DNA from: Gammaproteobacteria bacterium HGW-Gammaproteobacteria-15
Lineage (GTDB): Bacteria > Pseudomonadota > Gammaproteobacteria > Enterobacterales > Alteromonadaceae
Length of the DNA stretch: 64,000 bases
Assembly (NCBI GenBank): GCA_002840125.1
Contig: PGZF01000002.1
Location: 310,001-374,000 of the forward strand
Reading direction: 5' to 3'
Shown: positions 32,467 through 41,258 of the stretch, piece by piece
Layout: each line of letters starts with the position of its first letter
Position numbering within the stretch: position 1 is the first letter of the stretch
The notes under the pieces: model-generated
The model's input: only the letters and a program-made list of their open reading frames with translations
The model's database searches: none
What the model was told of the DNA's origin: nothing
Made by a program: the position numbers and the translations under genes

Positions 32467-32547
32467 TACTAAAAAGCATAAGTATATCGAGCAACGACGC
32501 TCGCTGTGTCATCCGGTTCGCCGGCTCACACAGCGGGCGTTTTTTTT
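32467..32547 (+). terminator. Leader attenuator of nasA with two-hairpin ANTAR motif
   Basis: P1 (32467-32484): TACT-A-A stem, loop AAAGCA, T-A-AGTA, with one A/A mismatch. P2 (32488-32503): CGAGC-AACGAC-GCTCG. Both loops are six bases with A1 and G4, matching the ANTAR RNA motif. P2's 3' arm is also the 5' arm of a 13-bp terminator (32497-32509 with 32528-32540, one G/T pair), with an inner CCGG-TTCG-CCGG hairpin and eight T (32540-32547). A NasR/NasT-like protein binding P1-P2 would prevent termination. Confidence 0.85.
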
Positions 32548-32576
32548 CGACTTTTTACCGGAGCTAACCTAAGCAC

Positions 32577-35270
32577 ATGAGTAACATCTTAATCAGCACC
32601 TTAACCACCTGCCCTTATTGCGGCGTGGGCTGTGGTATCAGTGCCAGCGCGCCAGATCAGGCAGTGACAGTACAAGGCGATAGCACGCATCCGGCTAATT
32701 ATGGACGGTTGTGTGTTAAAGGCAGTGCGCTGGCGCAAACCTTGTCTGCTGAGGGGCGCTTACTACAGCCGCAGGTTAACGGAAATGATTGCGACTGGCC
32801 AACGGCTATTAGTGCGGTAGCAGAGGGCTTGCAGCAAACCATAGTGCAGCATGGCCCGGGCGCCGTGGCGATGTATTTATCGGGCCAGCTTTTGACTGAA
32901 GATTATTATGTGGCCAATAAGTTGATGAAAGGTTTTATCGGCAGCCCGCATGTCGATACCAATTCAAGGCTGTGTATGGCCTCTACCGTTGCCGGGCATA
33001 AGCGCGCTTTTGGTGCGGATGTGGTGCCCGGTTGTTATGACGATATTGAGCAGGCGCGGCTATTTGTACTGGTTGGCGCGAATATGGCCTGGAATCATCC
33101 GGTATTGTTTGGCCGCATCCAGGCAGTACTGCAGGCCCACCCGGAAGCTAGACTGGTGGTAATAGATCCAAGGCGCAGTGCCAGCTGTGAAGCCGCGCAG
33201 TTGCATTTAAAACTGCGCCCCGGCAGCGATGTACTGCTGTTTACCGGTTTACTGAGTTTTCTGGCTGAGCAAGGTAAGCTCGATTATCGCTTTATTAATA
33301 TGCACACCGATGGCTTTGCAGAGGCATTGGCCAGTGCCCAGCTGCAAGCGGCTACTGTGCAACAGGTTGCAGCCGGTTGTGACATGCCCTTAGAGGATGT
33401 GCTGCTGTTTTACCGCTGGTTTGCCGACCAACCACTAAGCCTGACGCTGTTTTCGCAGGGCGTAAATCAGGCTGTAGATGGCACCGATAAAGTTAATGCC
33501 ATTATTAACTGCCATCTGGCCAGCGGCCGTATTGGTAAGCCCGGTTGTGGCCCGTTTTCGCTGACCGGTCAGCCCAATGCGATGGGCGGGCGCGAGGTAG
33601 GCGGCTTAGCTAACCAACTGGCGGCACATATCGATTATAGCGATAAGGCCCAGCAAGCTTTGGTCAGTGAGTTCTGGAAGGCTCCTAACTTAGTCACGCA
33701 ACCGGGTTTTAAAGCTGTAGAGCTGTTTGATGCCATTGAGCGCGGCGAAATTAAAGCAGTATGGATTATGGCCACTAACCCGGTGGTTAGCATGCCGCAG
33801 GCCGATAAAGTTAAAGCCGCACTGGCCAAATGCCCGCTGGTGATCGTAAGTGATATTTATCAGCATACCGATACGTTAGAACTGGCAACCATTAAACTGC
33901 CGGCGCTGGGCTGGAGCGAAAAAGATGGCACTGTAACTAATTCTGAGCGGCGTATTTCCCGCCAGCGTGCGCTGTGTGCACCGTTTGGCCAGGCCAAAGC
34001 CGACTGGCAAATTATTTGTGATGTAGCAAAAGCCTTGGGTTTTAACCAGGGCTTTAACTTTGATAGCGCCGCGCAAATTTTTGCTGAGCATGCGGCGCTG
34101 TCCGGTTTTGGCAATGCAAGTGAACGGGCATTTGATATTTCTGGCTTACAACACTTAACGACAGAGCAATATCAGAAGCTTGCACCAATACAGTGGCCGG
34201 TAACCAGCACACACCCAAAAGGTACGGCGCGCTTATTTGCCGATGGCCGGTTTTTTACTGCTAATGGCCGGGCGCAGTTTATTGCTGTGCAGCAAGGTAC
34301 GTTGAAGCCAGCTATGGCGGATGCACCATTGCGGTTAAATAGCGGCCGGTTGCGTGATCAGTGGCATACTATGACCCGTACCGGCGAGGTAGCCAGCTTG
34401 ATGCAGCATACGCCGGAACCTTTCGTTACGCTGCACCCCTCTGATGCTGCTTTGTACGGTATTACTACAGGCGAGCTGGTGAAGTTGGCTAACAACAACG
34501 GTGCGATGTTGGTGCGCGCACAGATCAGTGACAAGCAGCGACCCAAAGAGCTGTTTATACCCATGCACTGGAGTGCACAGTTTGCCAGCCAGGCGCGTGC
34601 TGATGTGCTGTTTGCTGCTGATACTGATCCTATCTCTGGCCAGCCGGCATTAAAGCTAAGCCAGGTAGCTCTAACTCGCTTTGCACCAAAATGGCAGGCC
34701 TTCCTGTTTACCAAAACACTATTAACACCAGGCCAACTGCAGCGATTCAGTCAGCACTATCTTGCGCGGGTGCCGCTTACCGGCTGTCAGAGCTACCGCC
34801 TGGCACTTAGCACCGCGCCAGATAACGATAAACATGTATTACAACTGCTGCAGCTAACACCCACACTGTATTGCCGTGAGCAGAGCAGTAGCGCTGAGTT
34901 TACCTATCGTGCCGCCGCTATTGCTGATAATCAACTGCAGTGGCTGTTGCTGGCAGGCCCGGCACTACCGGATATTGATATGACCTGGATTAATCAACAG
35001 TTTAGCGTGCCGTTAAGTAAACAAACACGGCAGTATTTGCTTAGTGGTCAGGCTGGGCAGGGCATAGCCTGCGACAACAGCGCCCTGATTTGCAGCTGTT
35101 TTAATGTGCGCAGCAAAGCTATATGTGAAGCGATACAAAATGGTGCTGACAGTACTGCGCAGTTGGGTAAACAGCTGCAGTGTGGCACTAACTGTGGCTC
35201 CTGCCTGCCAGAGTTAAGTGCACTGCTGGCGCAACAATTAAATAAAACGCTTAGTGATGTTGCCGGGTAG
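32577..35270 (+). CDS. nasA: Assimilatory nitrate reductase catalytic subunit NasA
   Basis: Cytoplasmic bis-MGD molybdoenzyme reducing nitrate to nitrite, 897 residues. The N-terminal [4Fe-4S] motif begins CPYCGVGCGI; the Mo-ligand Cys is in NSRLCMASTVAGHKRAFG (about residue 135). Typical MGD-binding blocks follow (SQGVNQAVDGTDKVNAI, TGQPNAMGGREVGG, WIMATNPVVSMP). The C-terminal 50 residues hold a BFD-like [2Fe-2S] domain: CSCFNVRSKAICEAI and CGTNCGSCLPEL. This points to electron delivery from an NAD(P)H flavoprotein, likely the one encoded after nrtD. No nitrite reductase follows it. Confidence 0.95.
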   Translation: MSNILISTLTTCPYCGVGCGISASAPDQAVTVQGDSTHPANYGRLCVKGSALAQTLSAEGRLLQPQVNGNDCDWPTAISAVAEGLQQTIVQHGPGAVAMYLSGQLLTEDYYVANKLMKGFIGSPHVDTNSRLCMASTVAGHKRAFGADVVPGCYDDIEQARLFVLVGANMAWNHPVLFGRIQAVLQAHPEARLVVIDPRRSASCEAAQLHLKLRPGSDVLLFTGLLSFLAEQGKLDYRFINMHTDGFAEALASAQLQAATVQQVAAGCDMPLEDVLLFYRWFADQPLSLTLFSQGVNQAVDGTDKVNAIINCHLASGRIGKPGCGPFSLTGQPNAMGGREVGGLANQLAAHIDYSDKAQQALVSEFWKAPNLVTQPGFKAVELFDAIERGEIKAVWIMATNPVVSMPQADKVKAALAKCPLVIVSDIYQHTDTLELATIKLPALGWSEKDGTVTNSERRISRQRALCAPFGQAKADWQIICDVAKALGFNQGFNFDSAAQIFAEHAALSGFGNASERAFDISGLQHLTTEQYQKLAPIQWPVTSTHPKGTARLFADGRFFTANGRAQFIAVQQGTLKPAMADAPLRLNSGRLRDQWHTMTRTGEVASLMQHTPEPFVTLHPSDAALYGITTGELVKLANNNGAMLVRAQISDKQRPKELFIPMHWSAQFASQARADVLFAADTDPISGQPALKLSQVALTRFAPKWQAFLFTKTLLTPGQLQRFSQHYLARVPLTGCQSYRLALSTAPDNDKHVLQLLQLTPTLYCREQSSSAEFTYRAAAIADNQLQWLLLAGPALPDIDMTWINQQFSVPLSKQTRQYLLSGQAGQGIACDNSALICSCFNVRSKAICEAIQNGADSTAQLGKQLQCGTNCGSCLPELSALLAQQLNKTLSDVAG

Positions 35271-35603
35271 TAGGTGTATAGCGCAGATTGCGTACTGAAT
35301 AACGACAACGCTGCTTGACGTATTAGCTAAGCGGCGAATTCCCCACCTGATAAGAAAAACGTACAAAGCCCATGAATAATTTACCGTCTCCTGTACTAAG
35401 GATATTGCAGTAATTTGTTCATTAGATGGCAGGCTGGATCTTTAAGTTACTGCTGTTAAACCGGTAAATAGTGCTGTGCGGAAAAACTGGTACTTCTCTA
35501 ACCCTGTGGCACAGATCTCGCTTGGTTACTAAAAGATTAGAAAATCATTACTTGTGTGTAGCGTGGGAGGTTCAGTATCTCTCATCAGTTTGGAGGGGTG
35601 TAA
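35271..35603. other. Intergenic region, nothing recognised
   Basis: 333 bp between nasA and the GntA-like gene. No ORF, RNA gene, strong hairpin terminator or promoter could be supported by eye. Confidence 0.5.
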
Positions 35604-36272
35604 ATGTCCGCAGATATTAATGCTGTGACGAGTTTTAACGAATTTGTGGGGCAGGCGGCGTATCCATGTGTTGGGGCAAAAATTGCTCATAACAAAGGGC
35701 GAATCGAACTACATCGTTTTCAAAATATCTACGATGATAATGAGGATCGACTGTTGCTTGCCCAATTATATGACTTTATAGCGCGTTACAATCGTCAAAA
35801 GCATATATTTTTCAGTTTCGTATGCATCTTCACCGATTGCGAGGTGGGTAGTGATGCTGGTTTTGAGCGGGCGCTATGGGCACGTTTACAAGCTCTGCAC
35901 GACAAAGATTGCCAAAAACATGGCTGGGATGCGCGTGTCAGCAATAATCCTGCTGATCCTAACTTTAGCTTTAGCCTCGGTGGTGAAGGTTTTTTTATCA
36001 TTGGTTTGAATCCATACAGCAAGCGCCGCTCGAGAAAGTTTCAATACCCGGCTATCGTATTTAATTTGCACAGCCAATTTCAGCAGCTCAAAGATGAAGA
36101 GAAGTTTGATAGCATGAAAAAACGGATCCGCAAAAATGATACGCTGTTTTGTGGCCAGATGAACGCTACCCTGGCCGATCACGGTGAAGCGTCTGAAGCG
36201 CGTCAATACAGTGGCAGAACTGTGGGAAGCAAATGGCAATGTCCTTTTTCTCCAAGGAACAACAATGAATGA
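35604..36272 (+). CDS. GntA/YqcI-YcgG family haem-dependent N-hydroxylase homologue
   Basis: A 222-residue full-length member of the YqcI/YcgG family, whose characterised member GntA N-hydroxylates a guanidino substrate in guanitoxin synthesis. Family blocks are all present: AAYPCVGAKIAHNKGRIELH near the N-terminus, SLGGEGFFIIGLNPYSKR, RSRKFQYPAIVFNLHSQF and the C-terminal DHGEASEARQYSGR followed by WQCPF. The substrate here is unknown. The ATG at 35604 has GGAGG. The gene overlaps the DUF1989 gene by 8 nt, so the two proteins are made together. It lies just beyond the nitrate genes, on the same strand as nasA. Confidence 0.8.
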   Translation: MSADINAVTSFNEFVGQAAYPCVGAKIAHNKGRIELHRFQNIYDDNEDRLLLAQLYDFIARYNRQKHIFFSFVCIFTDCEVGSDAGFERALWARLQALHDKDCQKHGWDARVSNNPADPNFSFSLGGEGFFIIGLNPYSKRRSRKFQYPAIVFNLHSQFQQLKDEEKFDSMKKRIRKNDTLFCGQMNATLADHGEASEARQYSGRTVGSKWQCPFSPRNNNE

Positions 36273-36852
36273 AGTAATACCACCGCGCAGCGGTGTAGCA
36301 TTTACAATGAAGGCCGGCCAGCTCTTGAAAGTGATAGACCCGCACGGCGAGCAGGTTTCAGATCTGTATTGTTTTAACCAGCACAACGTCAATGAGTATC
36401 TGTCGTCCGGCCGCTCGCTGGACTACAACGAATCTCTGCAGTTTTGCTGTGGTAGTAAATTGTATTCAAATTTCAGCAATGTGATGTTTGAAATTACCGA
36501 AGATAAAGTGCAAAGCCACGATTTCCTGCTAACACCTTGCAGTAAAGATACTTTCAGGCATTTTTACCCCGAGGAAGAAGCCGTTCCCGGCTGTTATGGC
36601 AACCTGGCCCGGGCATTTGCCGACTTTGGCATTGCGGAACATCTTATAAGCACTACCTTTAATACGTTTATGCACGTAGATATTGACGCTAGTGGGCGCA
36701 TACGCGTACTGCCACCTAAAAGCAGAGCGGGGGATTACACCGTATTTGAGGCAAAGATGGATTTAATTGTCGGTTTGACCGCCTGCTCTGCCGGGCAGTC
36801 TAACAACTTTAAATACAAACCTATCCATTACGAAGTGCTTGAACCGATGTAA
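36265..36852 (+). CDS. DUF1989 (urea-carboxylase-associated) family protein
   Basis: About 195 residues of the DUF1989 fold: VIPPRSGVAFTMKAGQLLKV, VIDPHGEQVSDLYCF, SNFSNVMFEIT, LLTPCSKDTFRHFYP (conserved Cys), HVDIDASGRIRVLPPKSRAGD and LIVGLTACSAGQSNNF (second conserved Cys). Some DUF1989 proteins (CgdA/CgdB) are carboxyguanidine deiminases in guanidine breakdown; others are uncharacterised. ATG at 36265 with AAGGA upstream is chosen over the open frame from 36184. Coupling to a GntA homologue suggests a two-step pathway on a guanidino or amino compound. Confidence 0.82.
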   Translation: MNEVIPPRSGVAFTMKAGQLLKVIDPHGEQVSDLYCFNQHNVNEYLSSGRSLDYNESLQFCCGSKLYSNFSNVMFEITEDKVQSHDFLLTPCSKDTFRHFYPEEEAVPGCYGNLARAFADFGIAEHLISTTFNTFMHVDIDASGRIRVLPPKSRAGDYTVFEAKMDLIVGLTACSAGQSNNFKYKPIHYEVLEPM

Positions 36853-36912
36853 TACCTGAACTTAGCATTAGCGCCTGCTGAAACCATTGGCTTACTGCTT
36901 CGATTAAAATGC

Positions 36913-36941
36913 AAAAACGCCGCTCATTGAGCGGCGTTTTT
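36913..36941. terminator. Bidirectional rho-independent terminator
   Basis: AAAAACGCCGCTC-ATT-GAGCGGCGTTTTT: a 13-bp perfect stem including A and T tracts, suited to end both the DUF1989 transcript (+) and the tRNA-Val transcript (-). Confidence 0.92.
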
Positions 36942-36953
36942 GCTGGAATATGT

Positions 36954-37030
36954 TGGTGCGTCCTAGTGGACTCGAACCACCGACCCCCACCATGTCAAGG
37001 TGGTGCTCTAACCAGCTGAGCTAAGGACGC
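36954..37030 (-). tRNA. tRNA-Val(GAC)
   Basis: Full cloverleaf on the minus strand: acceptor GCGTCCT/AGGACGC, discriminator A, encoded CCA, D-arm AGCTCAGCTGGTTAGAGC, anticodon stem CCACC/GGTGG with loop TTGACAT (anticodon GAC), and T-arm with GGTTCGAGTCC. 77 nt including CCA. Confidence 0.96.
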
Positions 37031-37160
37031 ACACTTTACGTTGCAGGCCAAAGCTTAGCTTGGCAGACAACGGCGGCTATGTTATTGCGCCGCCGGGGCA
37101 ATGGCAAGTGTTTTTCTGCTAACACTGTGTGTTTGGTGTATTTTTCGCCGTATCGGCAGC

Positions 37161-38171
37161 TTACTGCTGTGTGGTAAGTTTAACCGGGCATTGGCTGTTT
37201 AGTGCTTGCCACCACTTTACATGGTTGCTTAGTTCGGTGCGCATATCCAGATAAGTTTGTTCAAAGCGCAAGGTGAGTGGGCTGTTAAGTTCGGTATGTT
37301 GATACAGCTGTTGCAATAAAGGCCACAACTGCTGCTGGTAGCGGCTTAGCTCGCTGGTGTACAGCTGTACTTCAGCAACAAAATACTTGCTGAACACATT
37401 GGCTAAAATATGCAGCTGCTCGCTGTCACGCTGCTGTGGGCACAGCGCTGATGGTGCTTTGGCCTGGCTAAGTTGATTAAGTTGTGCCAACTGATGGCTG
37501 GCAGTACGTAAGCTGTATTGCAGCCGGGCAATAAAGTTATAGCGGTACAGCAGCTGCAGTTGTTGTTCAATATTAATCTGGCTGGCAGCCTGCCAGTTTT
37601 GCTCCGCTATAAACTGTTGCAGCTGATTAAGTTCGGTTAATGCCTGCCAGGTTTCGCTAAAGCCGGGCGCTGCTTTTAGCGGCAGGGCTTTGCGTATTCC
37701 CAGTAGTTCTTTGCGCAGTGTATCGTCGGTTAGCAGCATATTGTTAAAGGCAATATCAATACTGTGTTGTTTCTGCTGATACACTTGCTGCAACTGATTT
37801 AGCAGTGTGGTGTTGTCCCAGCTTTGCTCAAGGCAGCGTTGTAATTGGCTGAGAAAACGCAGCTCATAACTTAGCTGCTTGCTGGCGTTGTACACTTTGC
37901 CTAAGCTGCTGTTACGCTCACCAATTAAGGTGTCAAGGCTGCAGCGCCGTGTAGCATAGGCGTCGGTAAGGTCCAGCCGTATATCCGGCAGCGGTTGTTT
38001 TAAATCGCGTTGTGCTGCCATGACTGCAGCATCGGGTAGGGCGGTATTTTTCTGCGATATATCCAGTACCCGCTCCAGGCGCTGTTGGTAGTTTTGCAGC
38101 GCTTTATCACCATTGTAGTCGGTGCAGGCACTGAGGCTAATCAGCAGCAATGGTAGCAGACATGCCTTCAT
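37161..38171 (-). CDS. DUF3080-type lipoprotein
   Basis: A 336-residue predicted lipoprotein: signal peptide MKACLLPLLLISLSAC with lipobox LSAC (Cys16), then an all-helical, Gln/Leu-rich body beginning NYQQRLERVLDISQKN. It looks like the DUF3080 family known from Shewanella and Alteromonas relatives; the function is unknown. Only four Cys follow the lipobox. The start overlaps the norM end by 35 nt, so it is cotranscribed with the efflux pump, but no mechanistic link is evident. The N-terminal Asp-free +2 residue (Thr) suggests sorting to the outer membrane. Confidence 0.7.
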   Translation of the reverse strand: MKACLLPLLLISLSACTDYNGDKALQNYQQRLERVLDISQKNTALPDAAVMAAQRDLKQPLPDIRLDLTDAYATRRCSLDTLIGERNSSLGKVYNASKQLSYELRFLSQLQRCLEQSWDNTTLLNQLQQVYQQKQHSIDIAFNNMLLTDDTLRKELLGIRKALPLKAAPGFSETWQALTELNQLQQFIAEQNWQAASQINIEQQLQLLYRYNFIARLQYSLRTASHQLAQLNQLSQAKAPSALCPQQRDSEQLHILANVFSKYFVAEVQLYTSELSRYQQQLWPLLQQLYQHTELNSPLTLRFEQTYLDMRTELSNHVKWWQALNSQCPVKLTTQQ

Positions 38172-39516
38172 ATTCTAACCTGTGTAAATTGCGTTTTAAG
38201 ATAATGGCTAACAATACGGCAGCGACGCTTAAACCGACAATAATACCGATCCAGAAGCCATGTGCGCCCATCGCCGGTACCAGCAAGTTAGTTAAACCGA
38301 GTACGGCCCCCAGGCCAAAACCGATTGGCCAGTACGCAATAAAGGTAATAAAAAATACCGGCTTGGTTACTTTCATACCGCGCAGCGCACAGGCTGACAC
38401 CACCTGAATTGCATCGGATACCTGATAAAAACAGGCCAGAATAAGTAACGACGCCGCCAGTGCAATAACCGTTGGGTCCGGCGAGTACAGCGCTGCAATG
38501 CTGCCTCTGAGGACAAAGGTCAGGCTGGCGATAACAAAAGACATCAGCACGGCCAGTATAATGGCGGTAGATACGGCTTTTTTCAGCTCAGTAAGGCTTT
38601 GCTGCCCTACCAGATGGCCGACACGGATAGTGGTGGCCATACCCAACGACAGCGGCAGCATAAATACGATACCACTGTAGTTTTGTGCTATCTGATGGCC
38701 GGCTACCATAATAGGGCCAAGGTGTACTATCGCCAGCGGGATACAGGCAAATAAGGTGACTTCAAAGAAGATGGAAAAGGCGATAGGCGTGCCGATACAG
38801 ACAATTTGCCAGATATCTTTAAGGTGAACCCGGTAGCTGTCGGGGTGCAGCCGGTAGCGCCTGGTGGTGCGGCTAAACCAGCCGTAGATTAAAATGGCAA
38901 TAAACATGGCTAAAAACACCAGCGCCGTGGCGATACCACAACCGGCACCACCCAGTGCCGGCATGCCCAGCTTGCCGTAAATAAATATATAGTTGGCCGG
39001 AATATTCACCAGAATACCGACAAAGCTGATCCACATGCTGGCTTTGGTATTGCCGATCCCTTCAAACATGCTGCGCAGTACCATATAGCCTGCCGCCGGA
39101 AATAAACCAAAGCTGACGTAATACAGATAATCCAGCGATTTTTGCCGCAGCGTTTCATCCATATTTAACAGGTCAATCGGTACGTGCACATACAACATCA
39201 CGATAAACAGCGCTGCTGCCAATGCCATGGCCAGATACATCGCCTGCACGGTGAAATGGGTAACCGGCTTGGTTTGGTTGCTACCGTAGTACTGCGCCAC
39301 TATTGGTGTTAAGGCCAGCAGCAAACCTTGCATGGTCATCACCACCGGAAACCATAAACCGGATGCCACTGCGATGGCGGCCATATCGACGGCGCTATAA
39401 CGGCCGGCCATTACAGTATCGACAAAGTACATTAAGGTTTGTGTCAGCTGTGCCAGTACTATGGGGCCGGAAAGTTTTAGTATGGTTCTGGCTTCGAAGC
39501 GGGAAAAAGGTAACAT
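38137..39516 (-). CDS. norM: MATE-family multidrug/sodium antiporter (NorM-like)
   Basis: Twelve-helix inner-membrane exporter of 459 residues. LKLSGPIVLAQLTQTLMYFVDTVMAG and the mirrored second half (ALRGMKVTKPVFFITFIAYWPIGFGLG) show the duplicated MATE repeat; GLWFPVVMTMQGLLLALTPIVAQYYG is the NorM-type TM2-TM3 region. Likely expels cationic drugs or metabolites using Na+ or H+. It is divergent from ribE across 59 bp, an arrangement seen in Vibrio and Shewanella. Confidence 0.92.
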   Translation of the reverse strand: MLPFSRFEARTILKLSGPIVLAQLTQTLMYFVDTVMAGRYSAVDMAAIAVASGLWFPVVMTMQGLLLALTPIVAQYYGSNQTKPVTHFTVQAMYLAMALAAALFIVMLYVHVPIDLLNMDETLRQKSLDYLYYVSFGLFPAAGYMVLRSMFEGIGNTKASMWISFVGILVNIPANYIFIYGKLGMPALGGAGCGIATALVFLAMFIAILIYGWFSRTTRRYRLHPDSYRVHLKDIWQIVCIGTPIAFSIFFEVTLFACIPLAIVHLGPIMVAGHQIAQNYSGIVFMLPLSLGMATTIRVGHLVGQQSLTELKKAVSTAIILAVLMSFVIASLTFVLRGSIAALYSPDPTVIALAASLLILACFYQVSDAIQVVSACALRGMKVTKPVFFITFIAYWPIGFGLGAVLGLTNLLVPAMGAHGFWIGIIVGLSVAAVLLAIILKRNLHRLEYEGMSATIAAD

Positions 39517-39575
39517 AGTAAGTCTGTTGTATCAGCAGCGTGTAATGGCGCGCAATGTAGCACAAATGAGGGCTT

Positions 39576-40205
39576 ATGTTTACCGGAATAGTTCAAACCA
39601 AAGCAGAGTTAACGACCATTCGTGACGACACAGCATTTCGGCAGTTAACCCTGCAACCAGGGGCTGCGCACCTGCAAAACCTAAGCCGTGGCGCCAGTAT
39701 TGCCATAAACGGCGTTTGTTTAACCGTAACCGATTTTGACAGCAAGGCCGGTTGGGTTTGCTTTGATGTGATAGCAGAAACCTTAAGTAAAACCAACCTT
39801 GGCCGGTTAAACGTGGGCGAAGCGGTGAATTTTGAGCGTTCGTTAAGCTTTGGCAGTGAATTAGGTGGCCATATTGTTTCCGGCCATATCCAAACCACCG
39901 CGACAATAACAGCACTGGATAAAAGCACCAATAACTGTTCGGTGCGCCTGACACTGGCGCCGGACTATATGCGTTATATTCTCAGCAAAGGCTTTGTTAC
40001 GGTAGAAGGTTGCAGCTTAACCGTAGGCGAAACCTATAGCGATGGCTTTAGTTTGTATTTGATCCCGGAAACGCTGGCCATTACCACGCTAGGGCAAAAG
40101 CAAGTGGGTGATATAGTGAATATTGAACTGGATCAGCAAACACAAACCATAGTGCAAACGGTAGAGCGTATTATGGCCGAACGCTTCGGTGCGGTTACCG
40201 GCTAA
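39576..40205 (+). CDS. ribE: Riboflavin synthase alpha chain
   Basis: Dismutates two lumazines to riboflavin. 209 residues of two repeated lumazine-binding domains: MFTGIVQ start, GASIAINGVCLTV in the first and GFVTVEGCSLTV in the second, plus the linker SFGSELGGHIVSGHIQ. The normal size and internal repeat are clear. Its stop codon overlaps that of the convergent CPXCG gene by 4 nt. No FMN riboswitch fits in the 59-bp space upstream. Confidence 0.95.
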   Translation: MFTGIVQTKAELTTIRDDTAFRQLTLQPGAAHLQNLSRGASIAINGVCLTVTDFDSKAGWVCFDVIAETLSKTNLGRLNVGEAVNFERSLSFGSELGGHIVSGHIQTTATITALDKSTNNCSVRLTLAPDYMRYILSKGFVTVEGCSLTVGETYSDGFSLYLIPETLAITTLGQKQVGDIVNIELDQQTQTIVQTVERIMAERFGAVTG

Positions 40206-40402
40206 TAATACTGCTCATCATCGGCGTCAATAAACAGCTGCACACTGTGGTGCAGCTCGTCTTTATGTACCCGCACATGGATAGGGTTGCAGCAGTTGCT
40301 GCAATCTTCAATGTAATCCTGATCTTCGTCGGTAACTTCTACACTTAAATGCATAGGGTGGCCGCAAAATGGGCATTCAATAGTTTTTTGCAACAAGCTC
40401 AT
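40202..40402 (-). CDS. CPXCG motif-containing cysteine-rich protein
   Basis: A 66-residue zinc-ribbon-like protein with CPFCG (Cys 10, 13) and CSNCC (Cys 35, 38, 39), an acidic centre and a C-terminal DADDEQYY. The CPXCG family is conserved in gammaproteobacteria but has no known role. Its stop codon interlocks with that of ribE. Confidence 0.85.
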   Translation of the reverse strand: MSLLQKTIECPFCGHPMHLSVEVTDEDQDYIEDCSNCCNPIHVRVHKDELHHSVQLFIDADDEQYY

Positions 40403-40436
40403 AGCACTTCCTCCGGCCGGTTTAGCCTGTTAAGTA

Positions 40437-41198
40437 TCAGGCTTTATGGGCACTACTTAAACTGCGACCACCATCCACCGTAATGATATGCCCGGTGATA
40501 TAAGGCGCTTTTAGCAAAAATAACAGCGTTTGGGCGATATCGGTGGCGGTGCCCAGCTGCTGCAACGGAATTTGCGCCAGTATGGCCTCTTTATCGTGTT
40601 GTTTTAGCGCAACCGATTGTTCACCTGGCCATAAAATGGCACCAGGCGCTATACCATTGACTCTGATCGCCGGTGCCAGTTCAAGCGCCAGTGATTTTGT
40701 CATCATTAGCAATGCCGCCTTTGCCATACAGTAAATACTGTGGCCAGCTAAAGGTTTGCTTGCATGAATGTCGACCATATTAACAATAGCACCATTATGG
40801 CGCGCCAGCTCAGAAGCCAGCGCCTGGCTTAAAAAATAGGGTGCCTTAACGTTAGAGCCAAATAAATCCTGCCATTGTGCAGTATTGGCTGCCTCTACCG
40901 GGGTGGGGTAAAAACTGGATGCGTTGTTTACCAGCGCATCCAGCCGGCCAAAACAGGCTACGGCCTGCTTTGCCAACTGTGGCCAGCTGGCCTCTTGCAA
41001 TAAGTCAGCCTGTATCACGGCGGCACTGTCAGGGCGTTGTTGGTTCAGTTGCTGGGCCAGAGTATCAGCCTCTGAGCGTGAGCGATTGCAGTGTATTATT
41101 ACGCGGTAATCGTTAGCGTGCAGGGTTTCGATCATTTTCCGGCCAAGCCGTTTGGCGCTACCGGTGATCAGCGCCACGGGTTGCTGGGCAACTTGCAT
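40437..41198 (-). CDS. Pteridine reductase-type short-chain dehydrogenase
   Basis: SDR of about 253 residues of the PTR1/FolM type. NADPH-binding is indicated by ALITGSAKRLGRKM and IIHCNRSRSEA (Arg residues select NADPH); active-site residues lie in NNASSFYPTP, NMVDIHASKPL and the catalytic YCMAKAALLMMTKSLA (Tyr-x3-Lys). Substrates would be dihydropterins or dihydrofolate. Upstream on the same strand is a fructosamine kinase gene. Confidence 0.85.
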   Translation of the reverse strand: MQVAQQPVALITGSAKRLGRKMIETLHANDYRVIIHCNRSRSEADTLAQQLNQQRPDSAAVIQADLLQEASWPQLAKQAVACFGRLDALVNNASSFYPTPVEAANTAQWQDLFGSNVKAPYFLSQALASELARHNGAIVNMVDIHASKPLAGHSIYCMAKAALLMMTKSLALELAPAIRVNGIAPGAILWPGEQSVALKQHDKEAILAQIPLQQLGTATDIAQTLLFLLKAPYITGHIITVDGGRSLSSAHKA

Positions 41199-41258
41199 AA
41201 ATAGCTTTCCGTAAAGTCAGGTACTGCTGGGGGTATAAAACAACCTGTCGCAATAAGT

